Positions 1-12,140 of a DNA stretch of 64,000 bases are shown piece by piece (the first letter of the stretch is position 1; each line of letters starts with the position of its first letter). The translations under genes were made by a program, and so were the position numbers. The notes below the pieces were generated by a model. It saw nothing but the letters and a program-made list of their open reading frames with translations, ran no database searches and was not told where the DNA came from. Source of the DNA: Trichoplax sp. H2 (lineage: Eukaryota; Placozoa; Uniplacotomia; Trichoplacea); assembly GCA_003344405.1 (NCBI GenBank), contig NOWV01000013.1, positions 682,001-746,000 of the forward strand, read 5' to 3'.

Positions 1-224
1 ATCATTGTGGTTTCAAGACTACAGTACCGCACTGTCGTTTTGGTTAATGTCTCCAAAAATAAAATAAATGATCATGTACAAATCAAAAGGATGTACACTT
101 GTACAGTACTGTAGAATGTATTTGTCATATTTTGGAGATATTTAGACGGCCAGAAGCACCGTTCATGATTCCATGTTTATTCCTTTTTAGAGTCAGGCAA
201 GTACAGAAATCCTCAGTCTAATTG

Positions 225-1065
225 TTCAATTTTAGCAACTTGGCAAAATTGATGTTTTGGCCATAGTCTAGTTGTGACCATGCAGTACTAGAGAATGGAA
301 AAAATATTGTTGCTCAAATGCTCAATACACCTACTGTACTGTGCTAGGCTGAAACTGGAGTACTGTATAGTAAGCTGTAGTTCTAAGTCCATATTGCATA
401 AATTACTTCTACTAATTTATGCAAAATGGCTAGTCTCCGATCATGAACTTGGAGACACTACAGTTTGGTGCCTGGCACCTTACTGCTTTAATAATGCACA
501 CAGCCATTCTGTAGACTACAGTACTAAAGAAGGTCTTGCAAAATTGATGTCTTGGCCATAGTTTCGTTGTGACCATGCAGTACTAGAGAATGGAAAAAAT
601 ATCAGCAATATTTTTAAAAAATATTGCTGCTCAAATGCTCAATACACCTACTGTACTGTGCTAAGATGGCTAGTCTCCGATCATGAACTTGGAGACACTA
701 CAGTTTGGTGCCTGGCACCTTACTGCTTTAATAATGCACACAGCCATTCTGTAGACTACAGTACTAAAGAAGGTCTTGCAAAATTGATGTCTTGGCCATA
801 GTTTCGTTATGACCATGCAGTACTAGAGAATGGAAAAAATATTGTTGCTCAAATGCTCAATACACCTACTGTACTGTGCTAGGCTGAAACTGGAGTATAG
901 TAAGCTGTAGTTCTAAGTCCATATTGCATAAATTACTTCTACTAATTTATCCAAAATGGCTAGTCTCCGATCATGAACTTGGAGACACTACAGTTTGGTG
1001 CCTGGCACCTTACTGCTTTAATAATGCACACAGCCATTCTGTAGACTACAGTACTAAAGAAGGTC
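225..1065. repeat. Tandem repeat array upstream of MON1
   Basis: The word starting tagtctccgatcatgaac recurs at 431, 671 and 961, with long stretches of near identity around each copy (a 'cctggcaccttactgc' block, then a block ending in 'accatgcagtactagag'). The copies differ in length (spacings 240 and 290 bp) because the middle unit lacks an internal segment. The array ends about 160 bp before the MON1 start codon. The 88-residue open frame inside it follows the repeat and is not a gene. Confidence 0.9.
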
Positions 1066-1224
1066 TTTGATAACTTGATTTGAATTGATTTCTTACTCGA
1101 TCATCCAAGTGTATCATATTATCAGTTCGACGCTTACGGTAGTGCACCAGTTAGCAGCCATTAATAATATTTATAGACAAGAGTTATCGAGGTGGAAAGT
1201 AGTTGAGATAGATCGAATCGGGAC

Positions 1225-4200
1225 ATGATGGATGCTGCTAACCAAGATATATCAAGCGAGAACCTGGCCACAGCTATAGCGAATACATCACTAGCTGTAA
1301 GCGATCAAGTGACAGGCCAAGAAGTTGGTAACGATGATAGGTCAGCTATACATGGATATGACATAACGGAAAAACTTTGCATCAATAGTAGGACAGCTCC
1401 ATTTATGCCAATCAATTCTAGAACCATCAAGGGATCCGTTATGAACTGTACTATTGCAATCCTCTATTGATTAATTATCGTTACTACGTCAGTCAGACTA
1501 TTACCGTAGAATGTTACTCATAAACAAATATTCAAGGCTATACCACATTTCTACTGTCAATCGATTTAGTACTATGTCATGAACGCTATCGAGCCTGCTC
1601 ATTTCAATTGATCGCTGAAGGAGATGGACTAGATATCACTGCCATACGCTTCTACAGTAGTAGTAAAAGCTACCTACTTACTTACGGAATCATATATCAT
1701 ACACTCCATAACTTTCAAAATCATACACAATTATTCAAGAAAATGATGGCTTCAAATCGGAATGGTCATAAAAATGAACTTGATACAGTAGTGTTAATGA
1801 ATACTGTAATATTGGTTATCAATGTAATCATTATCTATCTAAGCGATCGAATAGTATATCTCAATTTTAATAACTCCAGGCTGTAACTGTATCATAATAT
1901 TGTTCTAATGCTATTAGTACGATCTTCATTTGCGGTTTAAATTTGATTATTTACAGTTCTACCACTGCCTTATTCTTTACTGGATCCATCCTAGATAGCC
2001 AGAAGCAGCCGGAAGAGTAAGTTATTGACGCAGTATAAAATACAACATCTGCTGATATCAAAACTGCTTATCTGCATTTTCATAGCGGTTTCATTTTTCA
2101 TACAGTCAGTAAAATGGATAAATTTACAACTTGATAACATGGCTTTGATCGAAGTAGTCTAACCAGTATTCCTAATCGCCAATACTACAGTATACGTATT
2201 GCAGGTGTAATAGCAAAGTATTTCAATTACAGCTATTCAAACATGAATAAATTTTAGCAGATTACACTCATTTTGTCCCGATCATCGCTTATTATACATC
2301 CTACACGGTAGTATTATATTAGATATTTTGACGGTGTTGTTATAATCGAGAAGATGGACATGATCATTTCTTCTTTTCTTATCTGCCCCTTAGGCAAATA
2401 ATAACGATCTTACTGTATTCATGAACAGTAATTTCGCAATAGATTTAACTTCATAATCATTGTATAATCACTGTACTGTATAATGATGTCGATTTCCTGC
2501 ATGTTGCCTTGAATACTGCGTCTTATCTAGGTAGTAATTAAGGTTCTATGAAGCAATGTAGAAATTTCTTATAACAATATTCATAATCATTATTGTGCAT
2601 TGTATTAACCATTGATACTTCTTTCTGGTTTCACGAAATGTAGCAGTGAAATTACTTTAACAAGTCATGGCAATGTCAATTTTGCTATACAAAGTGATCA
2701 AGAACATGAAATGGATGGTTTTATCCATTCTAATGAAGGTAGCAATAAATTTAACCTTTTATTTTTAGTTAAATTCTATTGGTATAAAATCAGCTTCATT
2801 GGACTTTGATGGTTAGATTTATTAACTATTGAATGATTACGGATAGAAATAAGGTATTATTTCTCTCTTATTCTTGATAAAATAGCTGCTATTATTCGTA
2901 AGCAAGGAATGACTATCGGTAAGGCCTTATTTTACATAAAATTACTGCACATAAACAATTCGCTAATATGTGTAGTTCTATGTATTGGTGCTTTGTCAGC
3001 AAAGAAACAATTCTATGTTTTTTTACGTTGATCCTGATAGACGTTAGTCATCCCGACTGGAGTAAGATTAATAAACATATATTTATACTAAGCGAAGCTG
3101 GAAAACCTATTTATAGCAGGTTAGAATTTTTACAAGCCAAGTAAAATACATCTCTTGATTCGTTTTCAATTACAAACTCTTACAGTACCTATACTATTAT
3201 GCTTATTTACATACTTAATTAAAAAAGTAGCTGTATAAGCGTATTTGTGAGTAACAATATCGTAGAAAATATCGTTGAGTATTATTGACAACAAGGGATG
3301 AGAATCGTAGGTATTGAGAGTGATTAAGCTTGTTATTTTTATATTTCATATATGTAAATGTTTGCGTGACAGATTAGATGGTGTGTCGATAATGCATTCG
3401 TTTAGTAAACTATAGAACCGTTAATTCTGAAATTATATATGATACAGTAATTATTCTTACTTCAAATGACAAAGTATACTATTAAAAATTTCAACCTACT
3501 GTAGGATGATGAACACTCGTCTACTACTACGTATACGATTACCGCTACAGCTAAAATCTTAATTGAACTTGCTAATATACTAGCGAAATGAGCCATAGGA
3601 TATGATATTTGTACTATGCAACATTGTTAGTTTTCCTTGCAATTGCTATTCAAAACATACATTTCGAGGAAATTTCTCACCGTTAAGAGTGACTTATCGG
3701 GATCAACAATCCGCTATAGTGACACTATTGTCAATACGGTTAATATCGCCTCTTTCCATATAAAATCCTAGAACTATTCCAAAAGTGTAATCATATCTAA
3801 ACCGTATAATAGTCGATAGTAATGTCAGCAATCATACAATATCATTTAATCATTCTAATATAATGGCAATCTAATCATGATAATCGTTCTTATCGTCTTG
3901 TTTATCCCATTTCTCAGTAATGAAAATTATATTGCAAAAATTATTCGTGATTATGTGATACATATTGAAATACTTACAGATACGGAAATGAAGAGAAATT
4001 GGTGACAATTATGGGTGTCATGCAGGCATTGGTCTCTTTCGTTCAAGATTCTGATGATACGCTACAGTACTGAATTACTGTGTCTATTTCAATTTTAAAC
4101 TCGTGAAAAGATTCTAGATTACAATTTAATAAGTACATTTTCTTCTTTTGTAGGTCTTTGGTTGCTGGTAATCGCAAGTACGTCTTTCTTGTTAAAGGCC

Positions 4201-6646
4201 CCTTGATTTTAGTAGCCGTGTCTTCATTGGAAGACTCCGTTCCACAGGTTTAAATAATATTTTTTGACGCCTGTCTATACAAATAGCGAAATAGATAACA
4301 ATTTAATTGAATATTATTGGAGAATTTTAAAGATTATCATATTATTCTTGATTTTATAGCTGCAATTACAATTAACATATGTTTATCATCAAATATTGAG
4401 CGTTTTAACTGGTGCTCAATTGGAAAAGATTTTTGAACAATTACGTAATTACGATTTACGAAAATTACTCGGAGGTTCGTCTAGTTGTTGTAAAAAATTG
4501 ATTGAACTAAACGGCTAATGTGTGTGATCATTGTTTACAGGAACGGAAAAATTTCTGCATAATTTATTAGATATGATGGACAGAGATCCGAGCTTTTTTC
4601 TTGAATCGGTCTGTACTTATTGCTGTTCAGTTAGCTTTTAAAATTGGTGTTTGACTTTATTTAATATTCTATATAATGGATACTTGTAGGTACAATGTCT
4701 TCCAATACCGGTTCACTACAGGGATAGCATCGCCAGTAGTTTGCAGCATGCCAAGACTAAGGTATAATGGAATTGTGATGCAATGATAAAAATTACCCTA
4801 TTATACTGAGCATAGTAAATCTTTCCTTATTACATTCTTGTAGAGTTTGGTCTTTGCGATTTTGATTACAGAAAATCAATTGATAACGCTTGTTAGACCT
4901 AAAAAATACAATTTACACCCTGCAGGTATTGAAATATATTATATGTATACGACGAATACAATCTTAACGATTACTTGCACCACTTATTGAATACTATATA
5001 CGAGTAACTTTAAGTTGGAAATGGTTTAAAATAATGTTTGTGTTAAAATAATTCTTTTAGATTTACACTTAATAATCAACCTGGTTAATGCATCAACATC
5101 ATTTCAATCTTGTGAATCGTGGCTACCAATTTGTTTACCAAAATTTAATGATAGGTGATACGAAAATTTTGTATTATCAAAAGGATTAAATATAGAGTAT
5201 TGTTACATGGTATCGATAGAATAAAGGGATTAAATTAAATAGCTCGCATTCTTTCTTAAAATGAAATTTAGTGGGTACCTTCATGCGCATATTTCCTATC
5301 TTTCGGAGGAGTGTCCAGCCTGTCTTGTTCTTTTATCAACCGATAAAGATGCATTTTATGAATTAGCGGAAAGTAGAGAAAAGATCATCAAGGTATTTAT
5401 TGTACTAACCTGTAGAAAGATGCTTAGTGGAAATATTCTATGATTTACAAATGCTACTTTGCTAATATTTTTTGCTTTTTTTTAGCGTTTAACGGTAAAG
5501 AGCAATTGTATTCCGGTTATAAGTGAAGCTATAACTACGAATAAATACGGCCTGGGTATATAAATTTAGTTATTAAAATATCAAGCATTCACGTAATTAA
5601 TTGATGATTTCTCACTGCTTAAGATTACATTATCGGCAGTGAAATTTGGCACTTTTTATACAAAAGTAAAACCTATGGCCAATTTGTTTCTCCGAAATGC
5701 AGACCACCATATAATACTGTAGAAGAACAGACACGGTATGAAATAGTATCAATGTAACTGCTGTATTGAATAATAATATTTCTAGAGTTATTTCTCAATC
5801 ATAACTTATCGTATAATGTTAACCTTTCAGATTACAAGAGCTTTACAAGTACCTCCACCATCGTATGCATGCTAGTGCAAAGCCTTTAAAACTTGTATAT
5901 CGCCTAAGAAGTCAAGAAGCCTTGCTAGGATGGGTATGCTCATTTTATTTAACTCCATACGTATAAGCAGGAACAATTTGAGATCAGAGTAACAGTTTTG
6001 ATTGATTACTGAATGATTACTGAAAGTTTGCATCTGATATGACATTTTTTGAGTTTAATTTTAATACAAATTTAATATTTCTGGTTGTTTTTTGTCTACC
6101 CAGATAAAATATGGTAGTTCAAAATTTAATCATAGCTTGTTGTAGGAAGGAAGAATTTAATGATACAGTATTTTAATCAGTCTAGAGTAATTACTTAATT
6201 AATGCCGAAATGTTTCATAGAATTAACGTTATACAAGATATATTAATACTGTACTACTACATTTAATTCTGTGTATTGCTTTGATTACTTGTTCACAGCT
6301 TAAGTTTTCATTTCTAATTAATGATAGTAAATATTGTATTCAAACTTTTATTAGATATCCGAAACTTTTGAACTGTATGCTGTCTTCAATCCATTAGTGA
6401 GTAAAACTGTTGCAATCGGTAATGTTAAGAGACTGATGGCAATTATAAAAGTAAGTGTAATACTGGTCACCATCTTTATTCCTTCAATAAAGTACTCGTA
6501 TATAAATAATATATACTCTATATGTATATAGTAGATACGTATACCAACAGTATGTGTTGAAGAAATGTGTAACTATGTTTTTTTATTTTCAAATTATTTA
6601 GCAAGAAGAAGATAAATTATTCATAGTCAATGCACGAACTTTTTAA
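1225..6646 (+). CDS. MON1: MON1 homologue, vacuolar/late-endosome fusion factor
   Basis: MON1 pairs with CCZ1 to form the guanine-nucleotide exchange factor that loads RAB7 on late endosomes and drives the RAB5-to-RAB7 switch. Exons: 1225-1340, 1957-2016, 2644-2738, 3041-3119, 3980-4066, 4154-4247, 4360-4474, 4541-4608, 4690-4761, 4844-4925, 5061-5154, 5272-5392, 5486-5555, 5624-5735, 5831-5933, 6355-6450, 6602-6646. All phases agree and give 502 residues, close to the 550 or so of animal MON1. Recognisable blocks in order are HIFILSEAGKPIYSRYG, LSVLTGAQLEKIF, RDPSFFLESVQCLP, LHPADLHLIINLVN, GYLHAHISYL, WHFLYKSKTYGQF and the terminal EEDKLFIVNARTF, matching the family from the first longin domain to the C-terminus. 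The acidic N-terminal part (exons 1-3) is not conserved in the family; the junction after 1340 uses a weak GTCAGC donor and is the least certain part. It is convergent with the WAVE gene. Confidence 0.93.
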
Positions 6647-7927
6647 GCAACGAAGGTTTTCCATGAATTCAGGAGATGATATTAATAAACTGTTTATTCA
6701 AGAAATATTCTCTTTAAGATAATTTCAATATTACTTTTCATATTGCCAAAAATTAGTATAAAATTGAAAAGGTGATGCCATTAAAATGAAATCTACTACT
6801 GTATAAAAGTTATCTCAATGCAAGATATTGATACACACACTAAATTTAGTCAGTAATATAAAAGTCAATTAGTTTGTTGTTTGCTATTTGGGGTAACTAT
6901 GTGATTGTTTAGACTGCTGGAAAGTTGTAAATACGCATTATTTGTTATTTTGTAGTTGTTATAGCTATAGACCAAGCGTGATAAAGAATCATTTCCGATT
7001 TCCAATTTGTAAATACTCTATGTGGATTTTTGTATTCGTGTAAAAAAAGTATGCATCATTTGTACGTACGCTCATGTGTTGTACTGTATATATAGATTAG
7101 ACCATGTTTATAATTGTGGCGTACCACGTAAAATAATTTAATGACGTCTTCTCTTCCTTCGAATGGTTGCTTGTGCTATGTTTATCAGATATGTCGGTAG
7201 ACAAGCATCTATAAAATGACTAGTCTTTTAATTAAGCAATGGCTACATCAAGGAGAATGTTTAAAATTTTTTTATATTAATGCATTCATTGTGTATTGTA
7301 TCAATACGATATCATCTTAACATCAGTTCAACATACTGTATTTCCTCATCATCATCATCATTATCATGGCAATAAAGCTATGCTATTAAAAAAGAATTTG
7401 ATTGATTTTTGATTTTAGAATTGCAAGTAAAGTTTAAGAGGAAATTGGGTTGTTGTATATTGCTAAGATGAGTAACATAGGGTATACTTTTATATTTTAA
7501 CATTAGTCCATTATTTTTATAATCACCATTTTAAATAAATAGCACACGCCACTTGCATCTATATTGTATAATTAACAATCAATATCGCACTATTAATAAT
7601 ACAACGTTATATGCTATTTATTGTCCGAGAATTGAATTAGAAAGTCGGATAAATGCTTTCGGTAATATCAATGAAGATCAAAACTGTTAGCCACGTTATT
7701 CAATTTTTATCCAAGTATGATTGACGATTTCAAGAATAAATTTTATACATACATTAATCGCCAATGTTGAAAATTGTTGATACAGAGAATTGAGTTCTCA
7801 AAGATTAAGATAGTTAGTAGATTGAATCGTGTTGACTCATTCACTGGTAATCATGATTGGGTATTTTTCCTTCAAGTGAGTCAAAATGAATTTCACTACG
7901 TGACAATAAGACAGCTGGCATGGCTTG
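6647..7927. other. Convergent intergenic region, MON1 / WAVE
   Basis: This stretch separates the 3' ends of MON1 (+) and WAVE (-). It is AT-rich, has no open frame that looks coding on either strand, and presumably holds both 3' untranslated regions. I saw no repeat or RNA gene in it. Confidence 0.6.
6684..6689 (+). promoter_or_regulatory. Putative polyadenylation signal of MON1
   Basis: A canonical AATAAA lies 38 bp past the MON1 stop codon in otherwise non-coding AT-rich sequence. Position and sequence fit a polyadenylation signal; there is no transcript evidence here. Confidence 0.5.
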
Positions 7928-10900
7928 CTAGTTGAAGTAGCCACCATCATCGGATTCATTCCATTCCGATTCTGCACTACTATTTTCGCCATCGTCTTCA
8001 TCAGAGCTAACTTGTAGCCATTGGCGACGTTTCAAGAGACCCTCGACATCTTTACCAAATATGCCCGTTGGTCTCCTTTCTCTCTTTTCTGGCCCTTCAT
8101 CTTGCACTTTACGCAGTTTCTTGCTTCTAATGGCTCTTAGTAGGTCAGAGCCTTCAGATGCTATTTTTGGCTGTTGTACTTTTGCTGCAAGCGCAGAGGA
8201 TTCATCAAAGTTAGGCGTAACTTGAGCAATCATTGATTCAGGTGGAGGTGGAGGCAGCGTCGGTTGAGGAATATCGTGTAAATCATCCGTGTCTACCTTT
8301 GACGATTGAAGGGCAAAATGAACTTGTACATTTTCTTCCTCTTGATTTATTATCGACTGATCTGGGATAGGTGAGGGATAAGGAGGAAGTGATAACGTTG
8401 AGTGAAGATGACTATTGACTGGCGGTTCAGCTATTTCTTGTACATTATTTGCAAAATTGACACTAGTAGATTGTGCAGTAACGTTGCTTGTATTATTTAT
8501 TATCCGGTTGGTATTTTGTGGTTGTTGATTTACTTGTTGATCAGCCAATCTCTGATGTTGATTATATTCAAATTGATCCTCAAGATCATCAAGAGAAAAT
8601 GGCTGTGGTGGTGGCGGCAGCACAGGCGATCGAGGAGTGGGTATATCATCATCATCATCATCCTCCTCTTCTACTTCATGACTTGGTGTATGAAAGTAAT
8701 GAATACTGTGGTGTTCTGCTATCACTACACTTTGATCTCCACTTTTCTTTTCAGTATTTTGATTTTCTAATTCGTCATCGTCCTCATAACGACTCGGTTC
8801 AATAGGTGTTGTCGGCGCTACAGTGACAGGAGGCTGCTTAACATATTCGACATCACCAAATTCGACTCCTTGTGCATTGTAAACTTTCTTTTCTATCTGG
8901 GTAATTTTTTTCTCACGACGATTTCGTTTTTTATCGCGTTGCGCTTTCTAAAGAGATAAGTAAAGGAAAAGAAAAGAAATTGACCATGGAATAACTGACT
9001 GTATGCTATAATTTATAGTTATAGGCTATTTAAACAACGATACAATTGGTTTAAAGTCCTTGGTGAAAATCGCTCCATTCCATCGTTTTGAAGGGATTAA
9101 TATTATTACCCTGCTAACTCTTCATTTTGCCATTATAGTAAAATAGGCACATTTACTACTACAAGTACAGTACAGTACTGTGCTGTAGGATAAGCTACAT
9201 CAAAGAATAATCACATCGCAATTCTATTCCATTGCTGTACTATCGGGCTAGTAAGATTGAGCAGTCATATTGAATGGAAAACTGGAATTTTAGATTGACT
9301 GACATTATAGTAAACTACACGTATTCTCAATAGGATATATCAATTGAATGGAGAATAATATTATTGCAATGCGTAGACTATTACAATATCGGCTAGTAAG
9401 ACTCATGATGAGATTGAGCAGCCCTAGTGAAAATGAATTTGTATGACAGCTAGTACTGTATAATCCACGAAGATGATGTCATTAACCAGTCAGTGATGAG
9501 CTGATCTATCCTACGCTATCCTTGATTGTAAGTTTGTATACCTGTCGTTTTTGAGTTTCTTCTACAACAGATTTGGCCCAAAGGTCGAAAAAGTACTGCG
9601 GATCGGTATAAAATTTCATGGCATCTTTGTTATCGTCTCGATAAGCATTCATTAACCTCAAATTTGGGGGTCTTTTAGAATCATCGTAGATTTTAAGTAA
9701 AGCAGTAGGAAGATTGGAACGTGATAGGACTTGTTGTTCCGAAGTATACGTACTTTTGAAAGGTTTTCTCATATTAGCACTTGCTAAGGCAACTAAAAGA
9801 TGAAAAATACAGATCGAATTGAAGTGAAGAATGAGTCTGGATAGATAGTTTACGCATGATAATGACATTGCTACTGTATGTGTTGATCAAGAAGGCATTG
9901 AAGACAACTTGATGACTCTCTATTTGACTAATACTACACTTTTTCTTTTCTTCCGTACTGTCCATTCTACACCTGTAGGATAGACTGTCTTGTATTATCA
10001 ATCCATTCCTCTATCGACAGTAAGACTACTTGATGACTGTCCATTTGACTCCTAACTTACTTTTTCTTTTTTCCGTACTGTCCATTCTACACCTGTAGGA
10101 TAGACTGTCTTGTATTATCAATCTATTCCTCTATCAACAGTAAGACTACTTGATGACTGTCCATTCTACACCTGTAGGATAGACTATCTTGCATGATCAA
10201 TCTATTCCTCTATCGACAGTAAGACTACTTGATGACTGTCCATTCTACACCTGTAGGATAGACTATCTTGCATGATCAATCTATTCCTCTATCGACAGTA
10301 AGACTACTTGATGACTGTCCATTTGACTCCTAATTCGCTTTTTCTTTTTTTCCGTACTGTCCATTGTATGCCTGTAGGATAGACTGTCTTGTATTGTAAT
10401 TATCAATCCATTCCTCTATGGACAGTAAGACTACTTGATGACTCCATTTGACTCCTAAATTACTTTTTCTTTTTTCCGTACCGTCCATTCTACAACTGTA
10501 GGATAGACTGTCTTGTATTGTAATTATCAATCCAATCCTCTATCGACAGTAAGACTACTTGATACAGTAGCAATATCGTGATTAGAATCAAGGTAAAGTT
10601 GAATACGATGACTATCATGCTGTTGTATGGTGGATGAAAAAGGTGATCAGAGATGATGATTGATCCTACCTTGCTCTTCATTGGGATCTAACGATTCGAC
10701 CACCACAGTTAACTTATCCACACGCGCTTTCAATGTCGACGTTCGTTCAAAGATCGTTTCCGCTTCTTTGGATAACTCGGAGAAAAGCTCTTCGGTATGA
10801 TGTGCTAGACTACTTAGTTGTTGTAATATACCTACTAAGCTATTAAATGAAACTCCTTCTAATTCATCGCGAATACTTCGGTCCAATTTGCGCCGACTAA

Positions 10901-10937
10901 CATAAGAAGGGCCAACAGCGCGGACAATTAACGGCAT
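7928..10937 (-). CDS. WASF: WAVE/SCAR actin-nucleation-promoting factor
   Basis: WAVE proteins sit in the five-subunit WAVE regulatory complex and activate Arp2/3 downstream of Rac to build branched actin. Exons on the minus strand: 10937-10670, 9792-9542, 8947-7928, giving 512 residues, normal for the family. Exon 1 starts MPLIVRAVGP and carries the WAVE homology domain (ELEGVSFNSLVGILQQLSSL, then RVDKLTVVVESLDP). Exon 2 has the family hallmark NMRKPFKS and the block YRDDNKDAMKFYTDPQYFFD. Exon 3 opens with a Lys/Arg-rich basic segment, runs through a Gln/Asn- and Pro-rich region with short poly-Pro stretches and a poly-Asp tract, and ends with a single WH2 motif (SDLLRAIRSKKLRKV), a central segment and an acidic tail containing the conserved Trp (ESEWNESDD). 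The start at 10937 is chosen over an in-frame ATG 21 bp upstream because MPL is the family start. A repeat array fills intron 1, and a second array lies upstream. Confidence 0.95.
9900..10555. repeat. Tandem repeat in WAVE intron 1
   Basis: Six related units carry 'cctgtaggatagact' followed by 'ctctat(c/g)gacagtaagactac'. The 'gacagtaagactac' word ends units near 10014, 10135, 10214, 10294, 10421 and 10545, so spacings are about 120, 79, 79, 127 and 124 bp: long and short forms of one unit. The array occupies most of the 877-bp intron between WAVE exons 1 and 2. Short minus-strand open frames here simply follow the repeat. Confidence 0.9.
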
Positions 10938-11552
10938 GATGAGCGCACACACAGTCAAACTCTCGATCTCGTCAAGTCAATAAGCAGTCTAATCGATCGG
11001 ATAATGTCCAATAATAACCCACACTTTGTCAATAGGAATATCAGCGATTAATTTCAGTGGTAGAGAGTAAAGTAAAGATGAGTTTAAACTCAATTTGCAG
11101 TGGATTGCAGTTGATTCCTTGCTAGCAAATGGAGCAAAACTGCAGGCCCCCCTCGACCAACTCGGATCTCCTTTCTGGCTTGGTTGTGCCGTAGGCTACT
11201 CACTCAGTTACTTGGACTGTACAGTGTACAGTCCAGTAGGATAGAATATACTGTAGACTCGACAGTGTAGACTGTAGGGGAAATGGACAGACGGCAGCAG
11301 TGACTAGAGCTGAGAAAGGTTCGCTTCGGTTCAAATCGTTACGATCTAGATGCCGCAGGCATACTGTTGATTGGCGTTTTATACCTGAACCATACACTAT
11401 ACTATCGAAAACCAACTTGGTGATTGATACTAAAGCTAAACAAGACCTGGACGAAACACGCTTGGACGGACAGACACGTTGGGCCTTCTGTGGTCAAACT
11501 ATCACAGACTGTCATTACGTACTGTACGTACTACAGTCGACGTATTCTCCTG

Positions 11553-12140
11553 CAGGTCAGTTCAATGACCTGACACACACACACAGTACGTACTGTACAG
11601 TACTACAATCGAGTTCGTTCGTATTCTCCTGCAGGTCAGTTCAATGACCTGACACACACACACAGTACGTACTGTACTGTACTACAATCGAGTTCGCTCG
11701 TATTCTCCTGCAGGTCAGTTCAATGACCTGACACACACACACAGTACGTACTGTACGACAGCACGGACGAGTTCGCTCGTAGTCTCCCCCACGTCAGTTC
11801 AATGACCTGACACACACACACAGTACGTACTGTACGACAGCACGGACGAGTTCGCTCGTAGTCTCCCCCACGTCAGTTCAATGACCTGACACACACACAC
11901 AGTACGTACTGTACTACAGCACGGACGAGTTCGCTCATAGTCTCCCCCACGTCAGTTCAATGACCTGACACTCTACCTGACACACACACACAGTACGTAC
12001 TGTACGACAGCACGGACGAGTTCGCTCGTAGTCTCCCCCACGTCAGTTCAATGACCTGACACACACGCACAGTACGTACTGTACGACAGCACAATCGAGT
12101 TCGCTCGTAGTCTCCCCCACGTCAGTTCAATGACCTGACA
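11553..12140. repeat. 79-bp tandem array, eight copies, upstream of WAVE
   Basis: The word gtcagttcaatgacctgac occurs at 11556, 11635, 11714, 11793, 11872, 11951, 12042 and 12121. The spacing is exactly 79 bp except once, where a 12-bp insertion makes it 91. Each unit also has a (CA)n run, a GTACGTAC palindrome and, in later units, CGAG-TTCG-CTCG, a tetraloop-like hairpin. The first three copies contain the inverted pair CAGGTCA / TGACCTG separated by 6 bp; copies 4-8 have changed the first half to ACGTCA. It lies 0.6-1.2 kb upstream of the WAVE start codon. Confidence 0.95.

Noticed and set aside
8402-8805. Plus-strand open frames of 122 and 105 codons
   Set aside because: They lie antisense to the last WAVE exon, which has clear WH2 and acidic motifs.
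10330-10681. Minus-strand open frames of 63-66 codons
   Set aside because: They read through the repeat array in WAVE intron 1.
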